Made by a program: the position numbers and the translations under genes. 48,867 nucleotides of DNA from Nitrospira sp. (lineage in GTDB: Bacteria > Nitrospirota > Nitrospiria > Nitrospirales > Nitrospiraceae), in the NCBI GenBank assembly GCA_016788885.1, contig JAEURX010000067.1:1-48867 (forward strand). The letters run 5' to 3'. This document shows positions 17,405 through 25,483 of the stretch, piece by piece. How positions within the stretch are numbered: position 1 is the stretch's first letter; each line of letters begins with the position of its first letter. The notes beneath the pieces were generated by a model. The model was not told where the DNA came from. It saw only the letters and a program-made list of their open reading frames with translations, and ran no database searches.

Positions 17405-17482
17405 TGGCGGGGCCGACGGGATTTGAACCCGCGACTTCCAGATTGACAATCTGGCGTCCTAACCAGGCTGAACGACGGCCCC
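17405..17482 (-). tRNA. tRNA-Asp (anticodon GTC)
   Basis: 78 bases including an encoded CCA end. Acceptor GGGGCCG/CGGCCCC, D arm GTTC/GGAC, anticodon stem CCAGA/TCTGG with loop TTGTCAA, and T arm GCGGG/CCCGT around TTCAAAT all pair. Confidence 0.95.
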
Positions 17483-17616
17483 ACGCAACCCAAGATGGCG
17501 GAAGAAAAGAATTCAGAGCTTCAGAATCAATCTGTCTAAATACGGTAGCGCGTACTCTTGTACATCACTACTAATGGATAAGGCAATGCCTTCCCACTAA
17601 TTCCCTGTATTTCTTT

Positions 17617-17692
17617 TGGTAGGCGGAACAGGGATCGAACCTGTGACCTCTGCCTTGTAAGGGCAGCGCTCTCCCAATTGAGCTATCCGCCC
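17617..17692 (-). tRNA. tRNA-Val (anticodon TAC)
   Basis: 76 bases with encoded CCA. Acceptor GGGCGGA/TCCGCCT, D arm GCTC/GAGC, anticodon stem CTGCC/GGCAG with loop CTTACAA, and T arm ACAGG/CCTGT around TTCGATC. It lies 134 bases upstream of tRNA-Asp on the same strand and probably shares its transcript. Confidence 0.95.
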
Positions 17693-17722
17693 GATTTTTC
17701 TCAGTCTCGGCAGATTTTTTGG

Positions 17723-17751
17723 ATGCTATCAACTCCACCAAGCAGTGTCAA
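17723..17751 (-). promoter_or_regulatory. Sigma70-type promoter of the tRNA-Val/tRNA-Asp unit
   Basis: On the minus strand TTGACA (17751-17746), a 17-base spacer and TAGCAT (17728-17723) lie 30 bases before the tRNA-Val 5' end, the normal distance for a stable-RNA promoter. Confidence 0.75.
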
Positions 17752-17795
17752 CCAAGAATCATGCATTATTCTTGCAGGATTTTCTCACTGCTTCA

Positions 17796-18800
17796 TCATT
17801 CGGACTCCCCGACGCCCTTCGCAACCCCTCGCTCCTCGACCAGAACGTCTTTCCGTGCCGATCTGTTGCGCGGGAAACACGCCGTGTGGACTTTTTTCAA
17901 CTGTGCTGAGTCGACGTGGGTATAAATTTGCGTCGTCGCGATGTCGGCATGCCCGAGCATCGCTTGCACCGATCGCAAGTCGGCGCCGCCTTGCAACAGA
18001 TGTGTGGCAAACGAATGCCGGAGCATGTGGGGCGACGGCATGCGCGCAATCCCAGCCCGCTGTGCGCGCCCGCGCAGCAGTTTCCAAAATCCTTGGCGCG
18101 TCAACGGCGTGCCTCGGCGAGTGACAAACACGAAGCGAGACGATCGCTGCTTCAAGAGGACCGGTCGAACATGCCGCAGATACGCCTGCATCTCCGCCAC
18201 GGCCGGCCGCCCGATCGGCACCACACGCTGCTTGTCCCCCTTGCCGGTGATGCCGAGATAGCCGACCTCCAGATTGCACTGATCGACCTTCAAGGCAATG
18301 AGTTCCGACACGCGCAGACCGGCTGCATACAACACCTCCACCATTGCGCGATCGCGTTGGCTTTCCGGCGAGGGATCAACCGGCAGCGCCAGAAGATGCG
18401 TCACCTCCTCATGGCTCAACGTTTTCGGCAATTGTCGCGCCCGGGACGTGCTGCGGAGACTCACCGTCGGATTCGCCGAGACGATCCCCTCTTGTTTAAG
18501 AAAGCGAAACAGGCTACGGATGGCGGCGAGCGAACGCGCGCGGGAAGAGGGCGCGAGGCCGGAGCGATGCAAGTGTTGGAGAAAGTCGGCGAGGAGCGGG
18601 GGAGACACCTCCTGCGCCTCATGCAGTCCTTGGTCTCGAAGATAGCGCTGGAAGGTCGTGACGTCCCGCTGATAGGCCAACAGCGTATTCTGTGACAAGC
18701 CACGGGCAATGCGCAGGTAGGTCCAATACCGTTCGATCACTGCATCCAGCGGCAGCGACTCCGACTCCTGCGGAACCTTGTCCGCGCGATCACCGTTCAT
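17796..18800 (-). CDS. xerD: Site-specific tyrosine recombinase, XerD-like
   Basis: 334 aa. N-terminal SAM-like DNA-binding domain (IERYWTYLRIARGLSQNTLLAYQRDVTTFQRYL) and catalytic domain with the Arg in YAAGLRVSEL, Lys in GKGDKQR, HxxR in SPHMLRHSFATHLLQGG, His in MLGHADI and nucleophile Tyr in TTQIYTHV. It resolves chromosome dimers at dif with a partner. The start at 18800 follows GAGGG. The tail after the usual end is about 20 residues longer than in E. coli XerD and has Cys-Phe-Pro where His-Pro is usual. XerC versus XerD cannot be fully separated without comparison. Confidence 0.88.
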   Translation of the reverse strand: MNGDRADKVPQESESLPLDAVIERYWTYLRIARGLSQNTLLAYQRDVTTFQRYLRDQGLHEAQEVSPPLLADFLQHLHRSGLAPSSRARSLAAIRSLFRFLKQEGIVSANPTVSLRSTSRARQLPKTLSHEEVTHLLALPVDPSPESQRDRAMVEVLYAAGLRVSELIALKVDQCNLEVGYLGITGKGDKQRVVPIGRPAVAEMQAYLRHVRPVLLKQRSSRFVFVTRRGTPLTRQGFWKLLRGRAQRAGIARMPSPHMLRHSFATHLLQGGADLRSVQAMLGHADIATTQIYTHVDSAQLKKVHTACFPRNRSARKDVLVEERGVAKGVGESE

Positions 18801-18892
18801 CGGAAAGGCCCTCGCTGACGAGAACAGAACCCATACGTGTTCGACTATATCCAAGCCTTCCAATGAACACAACGCCATGCGCGCAAGTTACC

Positions 18893-18921
18893 TTGACACC
18901 CCCGCACCTGTTTCCTATAGT
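18893..18921 (+). promoter_or_regulatory. Sigma70-type promoter of the binding-protein gene
   Basis: TTGACA (18893-18898), 17-base spacer and TATAGT (18916-18921): a near-consensus promoter. The start codon of the next gene is at 18964, so the leader would be about 35 bases. Confidence 0.8.
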
Positions 18922-18963
18922 AGCCACCATTGCGGCGAGAGCGTTCGCCATGCACAGGAGTCA

Positions 18964-20958
18964 ATGGTTCCTCGATCAGTATTCTGCGCCCCGCATCTCC
19001 GCGCGTGCAGCGTCGCCCTCGCGGTGGCGCTCCTCGTAAGCCCTGGCACGCTCACCACGGCTGCTGCCGCCTCCAAGGCTCCTGCACCTTCCCGTTCGGC
19101 TCCGGCGAAATCGCCGGCAGCCACGGCACAATCGGCCTTAGACCAGGCCAAACGGCTCATCGACGCGGAACAACCGGAAGCAGCCGCGGTCATGCTGCGA
19201 CGATTCATCGAAAGCGGCCCCACTCCCGACCTTCTGGACGATGCGTACCTCCTGATGGCCGCCGCCATGTTCGGCATGAAGGAGCAGACCGAGACGATCC
19301 GCTACGTCAATCAACTGCTCGGCGAATTTCCCAGCTCCGACCTGGTCGATCGCGCCAAGCTCCTGCTGGCGAAGACCCACGCGCGAGCCGGCAATCTCGA
19401 TCTTGCGCTCCCACTCCTCTCGGAAGTCCGCAGCCTGTCGACGGACCCGGCCGTGAAGCGGGATGCCTTGCGGCTCACCGGCGAATTCCAGGCACAGAAA
19501 AAGGATTTTCTACGCGCGATTCAAGCCTGGCTGGATGAACTCCCGCTGGATACCGGCGAGCAGGCGCACGACACGGAAAGTCAGATTCGGGAGTTGGTCA
19601 ACGAGAAGCTCGATATCCCAACGCTTGTACGCGTACGGGATGCCTATCCAAAAACGTTTCCGGGAGACCTCGCATCTATCAAGCTGATCGAACTCCACAC
19701 CGCGTCGGGGGAAGATCACCTGGTCGAGCGGGATCTGCGCCTGTTTCTCAGCCGGTTCCCCACGCATGCGTACGCCGCGAAAGCCGCCGATCTGCAGGCT
19801 GTGGTCCGAACCAAATTCAAATCGCATCCCTACTCCATTGCCGCTATTTTTCCCATGTCCGGCAAACTGGCGCCGTTCGGGACAGAAGTGTTGAACGGCA
19901 TTCAACTCGCGCTGGAACGACCGAAAGACGGCGGGGACAGCCCGTCCATCGGCCTGATCGTCAAGGATACGGAATCCGACCGGGCGGCCTTTCTCGATGA
20001 ACTCTCCAATGTGCTCTCCGACGATCGACCGCTGGCCGTGATCGGTCCCCTGCTGTCGAAAAATCTTCCCGTGATGGCGGAGATGGCCGAACGTACGCAT
20101 ATTCCGCTCATCACACCGAGCGCGACCGTCCCAAACCTGCGACGATTCGGCAACTACGTCTTCAGCACGGCGCTCACCTATGGGCAGCAGGCCAAACGCG
20201 TGGCGGAGTACGCGACCAAGGAACAACCATTCAAGCGCTTCGCCGTCCTCTACCCCGACACGCCCTACGGCCGCGACCTGGCCCGCCTATTCGCCCAAGA
20301 AATCCGGCAACAGGACGGAGAACTGATCGCGAGCGAACCCTACAAGGAAGGCGACAGCGACTTTCGTGCCGTGATCGGCAAACTCAAGGCCGAAGATCTC
20401 AAGAAATACGGTGTGGAAGTACAAGTCGACAACGACCCGGCCAAAACCGGCATCAGACAGGGTGGCAAGAAGGGTAAACGCCTGCTCTACTCACCAGGAT
20501 TCGACGCGGTCTTCATTCCGGGACGTTCGCTGGATGTGGGACTGCTGGCAGCCCAATTGGCGTTTTTTGACATTGCAGTGCCGTTACTCGGGGGCAATGG
20601 ATGGAACACGCCGGATTTCGCGCGGGTCGCCGACCGAACCGTCGAAGGCGGTGTGTTTGCCGACGGATTTTTCGCCGAGAGTGCCAACCCAGTCGTACAG
20701 GAGTTCGTGGAACGGTATCGCAAACGATTTCAGGCCACACCCTCGCTCTTCGCCGCGCAAGGCTATGACGCCGCGCGATTGGCCGTGGAAGCCATCCGGC
20801 GAGGCGCGACCAGCGGAGAGGCCATCCGCGACTATTTGATGATGCAACATGACCTGCCGACCCTGAGCGGCCCCAGCGGGTTCAGTCCCGACGGCACTCT
20901 CAATCGCCACGTCTTTCTCATCCAAGTGAAACAGGGCAAGTTCGTCCCCCTGGACTAA
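18964..20958 (+). CDS. Periplasmic protein with TPR region and Leu/Ile/Val-binding-type domain (LpoA-like)
   Basis: 664 aa. Signal peptide about 1-36. Residues about 55-290 are helical TPR-like repeats (LDQAKRLIDAEQPEAAAVMLRRFIESG and following); about 300-660 is a type I periplasmic-binding fold (YSIAAIFPMSGKLAPFGTEVLNGIQLAL, AVIGPLLSKNLPVMAEMAERTHIPLITPSATVP, RFAVLYPDTPYGRDLARLF, GFDAVFIPGRSLDVG). The same pairing is found in LpoA, an outer-membrane activator of penicillin-binding proteins, though here no lipobox is present. No ABC permease or ATPase is adjacent, so solute uptake is less likely than an envelope role. Start has AGGAG just upstream. Confidence 0.82.
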   Translation: MVPRSVFCAPHLRACSVALAVALLVSPGTLTTAAAASKAPAPSRSAPAKSPAATAQSALDQAKRLIDAEQPEAAAVMLRRFIESGPTPDLLDDAYLLMAAAMFGMKEQTETIRYVNQLLGEFPSSDLVDRAKLLLAKTHARAGNLDLALPLLSEVRSLSTDPAVKRDALRLTGEFQAQKKDFLRAIQAWLDELPLDTGEQAHDTESQIRELVNEKLDIPTLVRVRDAYPKTFPGDLASIKLIELHTASGEDHLVERDLRLFLSRFPTHAYAAKAADLQAVVRTKFKSHPYSIAAIFPMSGKLAPFGTEVLNGIQLALERPKDGGDSPSIGLIVKDTESDRAAFLDELSNVLSDDRPLAVIGPLLSKNLPVMAEMAERTHIPLITPSATVPNLRRFGNYVFSTALTYGQQAKRVAEYATKEQPFKRFAVLYPDTPYGRDLARLFAQEIRQQDGELIASEPYKEGDSDFRAVIGKLKAEDLKKYGVEVQVDNDPAKTGIRQGGKKGKRLLYSPGFDAVFIPGRSLDVGLLAAQLAFFDIAVPLLGGNGWNTPDFARVADRTVEGGVFADGFFAESANPVVQEFVERYRKRFQATPSLFAAQGYDAARLAVEAIRRGATSGEAIRDYLMMQHDLPTLSGPSGFSPDGTLNRHVFLIQVKQGKFVPLD

Positions 20959-21037
20959 CGAGACCCACGCAGAACACCATACTAGGGACACGACGCGCTT
21001 CCCCATGAGGCCGGCGCGCGCATACGGGAGTGAGGGT

Positions 21038-22027
21038 ATGACGACGACTCGAAAGCGGGTACTCAGCGGAATGCAAGCCAGCGGGCTGCTCCACCTCGGT
21101 AATTGGTTGGGGGCGCTGGAGAATTGGAACGCGCTGCAGGAGCAATACGACTGTTTCTTCTTCGTGGCGGACTGGCATGCCCTGTCGTCCAACTACGCCG
21201 ATACCAGCCGCATTCGCGAATACGTACGGGAAATGTTGATCGATTGGCTGGCTGCCGGTATCGATCCGCAGCGAGCCACCGTCTTCATTCAATCGCAGGT
21301 CCCGGACCACGCGGTGCTGCACCTGCTGTTTTCAATGATGATCCCCGTGTCTTGGCTGGAGCGGAATCCGACCTACAAGGAAAAACAGGAAGAAATCAAA
21401 GAGCGGGACCTCAGCACCTATGGGTTTCTCGGCTACCCGGTCCTGCAGGCCGCGGACATTCTTCTCTACAAGCCTGACTTCGTCCCGGTGGGGAAGGACC
21501 AGTTACCGCACCTCGAACTCACCCGCGAACTCGCACGCCGATTCAACGGCCTGTACCGGCCCGTATTTCCCGAGCCGCAGGAACACCTCACTAAGTTCCC
21601 GAAAGTGCTCGGCACCGACGGGCGTAAGATGAGCAAAAGCTATGGCAACGCCATCAATCTGTCCGATGCGGAACCGGTGGTCCGGCAGAAGATCAAAACA
21701 ATGATCACCGACCCCGCTCGTGTACGCCGACACGACCCGGGCAACCCGGATGTCTGTCCGGTCTACGATTTTCACAAGATCTTTTCGCCGCTACCCGTCA
21801 TCGAGCAAGTCAACCAAGATTGCCGCACGGCTGCCATCGGCTGCATTGACTGCAAGAAACTCGTTGCCGACCGTGTGGTGGAGCGGCTCGCACCCATGTG
21901 GGACGTGCGCGCAGCGCTGACGCAACAGCCGGAGCGTCTGGACGACATTGTTGAAGACGGACGCCGGCGGGCGACGGCGGTTTCTTCTCAGACCATGGCC
22001 GAAGTGCGCGATGCCATGAAGATCTGA
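21038..22027 (+). CDS. trpS: Tryptophanyl-tRNA synthetase
   Basis: 329 aa, normal for the bacterial enzyme. Class I signatures: GMQASGLLHLGNWLGAL (HIGH box as HLGN) and KMSKS in GTDGRKMSKSYGNAI. The pocket strand FFFVADWHAL and the PVGKDQLPHLELTRELARRFN helix are intact. Start at 21038 (MTTTRKR) follows GAGGG; an ATG eleven codons earlier is not preceded by a ribosome site. It charges tRNA-Trp in the cytoplasm. No T-box or leader structure was seen upstream. Confidence 0.95.
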   Translation: MTTTRKRVLSGMQASGLLHLGNWLGALENWNALQEQYDCFFFVADWHALSSNYADTSRIREYVREMLIDWLAAGIDPQRATVFIQSQVPDHAVLHLLFSMMIPVSWLERNPTYKEKQEEIKERDLSTYGFLGYPVLQAADILLYKPDFVPVGKDQLPHLELTRELARRFNGLYRPVFPEPQEHLTKFPKVLGTDGRKMSKSYGNAINLSDAEPVVRQKIKTMITDPARVRRHDPGNPDVCPVYDFHKIFSPLPVIEQVNQDCRTAAIGCIDCKKLVADRVVERLAPMWDVRAALTQQPERLDDIVEDGRRRATAVSSQTMAEVRDAMKI

Positions 22028-22171
22028 CCCCCTCCTCACGCCACGCAACCCAGATAAGCCGAGCGCATGCCGCCATACCGCGCCTCACGCCGCTCACCAA
22101 ACGGGGAATCCCGGCGCTCTGCGGAGGTCGTGGGGAACAGGACCGAGTGATGGGAGCAGGCAGGACGGCGA

Positions 22172-22495
22172 TTAGGCCGGCTTCGCTAGTTTACGCCAGA
22201 CGTCCGTCAGGTGGCGCTGAACCGGCACACGGATTTTCGTGATGGACAGGCCGAACTCATTCGGCCTGCACCACCGGACGGTGGCTGCGTCGATGAGAAT
22301 CGGGTTGGCGCTATCACCGGGGAAAATACACAGTTCCACTTCAGCCCCCACGGTGACCGGAACGGGACTGAGAATTCTGCACCCACCGGGCGACAAGTCC
22401 GTGAGATCCCCATCCCCGGCCAGCATTTTCCCCTTCATGGAAAAATGGCTGCGAAACTGCACGCGCACCCGTTCATGCTTGCGTTGATTTTTCAT
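22172..22495 (-). CDS. PilZ-domain protein (putative c-di-GMP receptor)
   Basis: 107 aa, essentially a single PilZ domain. The two ligand motifs are visible: RKHERVRVQF (RxxxR) near the N-terminus and DLSPGGC (D/NxSxxG). Start at 22495 has GGAGG ten bases upstream; a longer frame upstream is Arg/Ser-rich and unlikely. Such small PilZ proteins pass c-di-GMP signals to motility, exopolysaccharide or transcription systems; the partner is not evident here. Confidence 0.83.
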   Translation of the reverse strand: MKNQRKHERVRVQFRSHFSMKGKMLAGDGDLTDLSPGGCRILSPVPVTVGAEVELCIFPGDSANPILIDAATVRWCRPNEFGLSITKIRVPVQRHLTDVWRKLAKPA

Positions 22496-22652
22496 CGTGA
22501 GGCGGCCTCCACGCCGGGATGGTCCGGGCTCCTGCGTATGACCCGTACGATAGGACAGAACCTGCCAAAAGGCCAGCACTGCCTGTTTCTTCGCGAGACA
22601 CACCCACGATCTACGGCCCACCTCTCGCCCGGCATCTACCGCAGGACGACGG

Positions 22653-23168
22653 CTACAGCGCCTGCGGCGTCGGTTCATGCGACGGTGTGCTGGCCCGCTC
22701 GAGCAAATCCCGCCCGACGACGATCGGCGCATGAAAGTGAATGGCCAGAGCGATGGAATCCGACGAACGGCTATCGAATACCTTTTCCTGCCCTTGAAAG
22801 GCTACGGTTAAACTTCCGTAGAAGGTGCCGGACTTCAACGTGATGACGGTCCGAACGACCCGTCCGCCCAATGACTCGAGTATGGTATGCATCAACTCAT
22901 GCGAGAGGGGACGGGGCAACTTTTCGCCGGTGAGGGCCGCCTGAATAGAAGCGGCGACCGTATGATCCACAAAGACAGGGATGGTCTTTCCATCCGCAGA
23001 GAGCAGCACCACCGGGCCGTGATCGGACAAAGCAACCCGCACCTCGCTGATCGTCACTTGGGAAGAGGCTCCGCCATCATCCGCGCGGGCAAGGAAATCG
23101 CCGGAGGAGATGGCCAGCATCGGGAGAAACAGTGCACTCAGCAACCACCGCCGTGCGTTCGCGATCAT
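22653..23168 (-). CDS. Exported bifunctional-nuclease-domain (DUF151) protein
   Basis: 171 aa. A signal peptide (about 1-29, ending FLARA) is followed by a BFN/DUF151 domain: VLLSADGKTIPVFVDHTVAASIQAAL, RPLSHELMHTILESLGGRVVRTVI, TFYGSLTVAF and DSRSSDSIALAIHFHAPIVV. Family members in plants and Thermotoga have been reported as nucleases with both DNase and RNase action. They are usually cytoplasmic; the clear signal peptide here is unusual. Start has AGGAGG. The PilZ gene follows 157 bases later on the same strand. Confidence 0.85.
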   Translation of the reverse strand: MIANARRWLLSALFLPMLAISSGDFLARADDGGASSQVTISEVRVALSDHGPVVLLSADGKTIPVFVDHTVAASIQAALTGEKLPRPLSHELMHTILESLGGRVVRTVITLKSGTFYGSLTVAFQGQEKVFDSRSSDSIALAIHFHAPIVVGRDLLERASTPSHEPTPQAL

Positions 23169-23283
23169 GGTTTCCTCCTGTCATGACATGGAGGCCCGTT
23201 CACATGACACAATCGGCTTGACGAATCCCGCCGCTGCACACAAGCACCGACCGCTTCGTCCGACAAAAACAACCTCGCCGCGG

Positions 23284-23913
23284 TCAGGCCCGCACGAAGG
23301 AATTACACTCTCGCTCCAGACCGATTTCGGTCTCCGCCCCATGTCCGGTCACCACGGCGGTCCGTGCATCGAGCGTATAGAGCCGCTCACGGATCGATTG
23401 TTCGATGGCCTCGAAATCTCCGCCCCACAGATCGGTGCGACCGATGCTGCCGCGAAATAATGTGTCGCCCGCCACGAGAAGTTGTGCGGTCGGAAAATGA
23501 AAACACATGGAACCAGGCGTATGCCCGGGCGTATGTAACGCCACCCCTTCCAGCTGGCCGATCGTCACACGCTCCTCATCCGTCAGCCAATGATCCGGCG
23601 GCGGCGCCGGTACGTAGGGCACACCGAACATACGGCACTGTGTCTCCAGCATGTCCCAGAGCGGGCGGTCCTCCTGGTGCAGGCAGAGCACTGCCCCTGT
23701 GGCGTGCTTCATGGCTCCCGACGCAAGAAAGTGGTCGAAGTGCGCATGCGTGTGCAGAATGCTGACCACCGTCAGGCCCAGGGCTTGGACCTCCCGCAGA
23801 ATACGTTCAGGCGCACCGCCAGGATCGACCACCACCGCCTGCTTGGTAACAGGGTCACCAATGATCGAACAATTGCACCCGAGCGGGGGGACCGAAAATG
23901 TTTTGCGAATCAT
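23284..23913 (-). CDS. Metallo-beta-lactamase-fold hydrolase, glyoxalase II-like
   Basis: 209 aa. Binuclear zinc motif THAHFDH, then PGHTPGSMCFHF, GDTLFRGSIGRTDLWGG and GHGAETEIGLE. The order and spacing fit the hydroxyacylglutathione-hydrolase-like branch (YcbL type), which splits thioesters such as S-lactoylglutathione. Start at 23913 (MIRKTF) has GAGGAG upstream; an in-frame ATG at 23946 does not. Substrate is uncertain because the long C-terminal glutathione-binding domain of classical GloB is missing. Confidence 0.86.
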   Translation of the reverse strand: MIRKTFSVPPLGCNCSIIGDPVTKQAVVVDPGGAPERILREVQALGLTVVSILHTHAHFDHFLASGAMKHATGAVLCLHQEDRPLWDMLETQCRMFGVPYVPAPPPDHWLTDEERVTIGQLEGVALHTPGHTPGSMCFHFPTAQLLVAGDTLFRGSIGRTDLWGGDFEAIEQSIRERLYTLDARTAVVTGHGAETEIGLERECNSFVRA

Positions 23914-23958
23914 GCCTCTCCTCACACCCTCCATCGCTGTCGACACACAGAACCGGCG

Positions 23959-24636
23959 TCACTCCCGCCTGCCCGACCGTCCCTGCTCAGGACGCGACAC
24001 CCATACCACCTCCGTGCCGTACAACTCCCAAGTCTGGCGTTGTCGGACGAACCAGAGCAGGAACCCCGCCCCGGTTCCATCCTGGCGCGGATTGGCGACA
24101 TAGAGCAACGCCTGATCTCCTCGCCTCGTGAAGCCCACACGTGAAAACGCGAGCCGATCGATGACGTCGGGAGCACCCCGTTCCTCATCCACCCGTTGCG
24201 CAACAGGCCACGTCAGCAGAGCCGTCTCCGCATCCGATCCACCCTCACCGGACACAAACCGATACCGCACGCCAAAACCGAACCGAGTGTCCAAACGTGA
24301 CGGCCTCTGGGCCTTCGCCACGAAATCACGAATCAGGTCTTGCGGCAATTGATGATCAAACAGGTCCTGCTCGGCAAACCAGGCGACCGTGGGCACGCGC
24401 GGCTCGTCGGGATGTAGGTGCGTCGTCGTCATCCGTTCGATCACCACAAGCTTCGTCTGGGACGTGAGAAACTTGGTTTCAACCGCGAGATCGTACAACG
24501 CATAATCCTCGGCAGGCACCGACTCCGGCAACTCCGACAGAGTCGCGGCAGGAACACTTGCCGGTTGGACCAGCAGCAGACTCAGGAAAAAGATCGCCCC
24601 GTACCAGAACGCCATGACACAGAATAGCCGCTCCAT
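23959..24636 (-). CDS. Exported protein of unknown function
   Basis: 225 aa from ATG 24636 (another ATG at 24615). A hydrophobic segment AIFFLSLLLVQPASVPAA looks like a signal peptide with cleavage near residue 30. The remainder is a mixed alpha/beta globular protein with one long stretch of charged and aromatic residues (LPQDLIRDFVAKAQRPSRLDTRFGFGVRYRF) and a C-terminal strand region. No family was recognised. It is divergent from the coiled-coil lipoprotein gene across 88 bases, and the longer frame to 24732 would overlap that gene, so it was not used. No good ribosome site is seen at either start. Confidence 0.65.
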   Translation of the reverse strand: MERLFCVMAFWYGAIFFLSLLLVQPASVPAATLSELPESVPAEDYALYDLAVETKFLTSQTKLVVIERMTTTHLHPDEPRVPTVAWFAEQDLFDHQLPQDLIRDFVAKAQRPSRLDTRFGFGVRYRFVSGEGGSDAETALLTWPVAQRVDEERGAPDVIDRLAFSRVGFTRRGDQALLYVANPRQDGTGAGFLLWFVRQRQTWELYGTEVVWVSRPEQGRSGRRE

Positions 24637-24724
24637 TCGCGATGGGTCAAACCGGCGAGAATGTGAATGAAGATGGACAAGGGGGGACAAACTCTGGTAA
24701 TGGTCAGATTGTTCCACCCAAACT

Positions 24725-25483
24725 ATGATCAAGGCCCCTCAGCGATCACTCGCTCCCCTCTTCGGCCTCGCGGTACTATCGTGGTGCGCCGGTTGCGCGC
24801 CGGACGAGTCTCCCTTTCGACAGGAAAATGAAGCCCTGCGCAAGCAACTGGCCAAGCAGGAGTCGTTGCTGAATTCGCTGCAAGACGGCAATAAAGTCAT
24901 GCAGCAACAGATCGATCTGCTGAATCAGGAGCTGCGCGACGCCAAGAAGCAAGCCGACCATGCCCAGGCGGAGGCAAAAACCCTGCAGACCGAAGCCAAG
25001 GCGCTCGGCACCAGGCTCGACGCGCAACTCGCCGAATCCAAGAAGCTCTCCGGCGAAATTCAACGCACCGCCGCCAAAGCCGCCCAGCTCACGGACAGCA
25101 TCCGGGTGGAAGAGAAGGGTGCACAGGTGGAAGACCTCCCCCGCCCGTTAACGGCTGTCGGAAAAGCCGCTGAAGAAGCCTTGGCCCGTAACGGCTACCG
25201 GGTGAGAATCACCGTGAAGACCGATCAACGCGCCGTCTTTGTCACGGAACGGAAAGTCTCAACCCCGAGCTCTCTGGAGACAGCCGGCTCCCGCAACCAG
25301 TATGTCGTCTCGCTTCAGGCCCTCCCCTCCAATCTCACCCGCTTGAGCGTGAAGGCCGATTTTGAGCGAATCGTCCAGGGCGGACGTGTACTCGCGGTTG
25401 ATGCGGAGGAGATCGCTGAGATCGAGCGTCGCCTCATTGCTGAAATCGGGAAGTCCGTCGCCACTCCGCCGAGTAAATCCTAA
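24725..25483 (+). CDS. Coiled-coil lipoprotein of unknown function
   Basis: 252 aa. Signal ending SWCAGC, with Cys24 as lipidation site. Residues about 32-125 are a long coiled coil rich in Q/A/K/E/L (ENEALRKQLAKQESLLNSLQ and on). The C-terminal 100 residues form a compact alpha/beta domain (GYRVRITVKTDQRAVFVTER, YVVSLQALPSNLTRLSVKADFERI). No clear Shine-Dalgarno precedes the ATG. Its stop overlaps the next start (TAATG), so it is co-translated with the FGE-fold protein. Confidence 0.78.
   Translation: MIKAPQRSLAPLFGLAVLSWCAGCAPDESPFRQENEALRKQLAKQESLLNSLQDGNKVMQQQIDLLNQELRDAKKQADHAQAEAKTLQTEAKALGTRLDAQLAESKKLSGEIQRTAAKAAQLTDSIRVEEKGAQVEDLPRPLTAVGKAAEEALARNGYRVRITVKTDQRAVFVTERKVSTPSSLETAGSRNQYVVSLQALPSNLTRLSVKADFERIVQGGRVLAVDAEEIAEIERRLIAEIGKSVATPPSKS

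Noticed and set aside
17405..18800. Recombinase next to tRNA genes as a sign of an integrated island
   Set aside because: The recombinase lies on the 5' side of the tRNAs, has Xer-type motifs, no direct repeat of a tRNA 3' end was seen, and the flanks are core genes.
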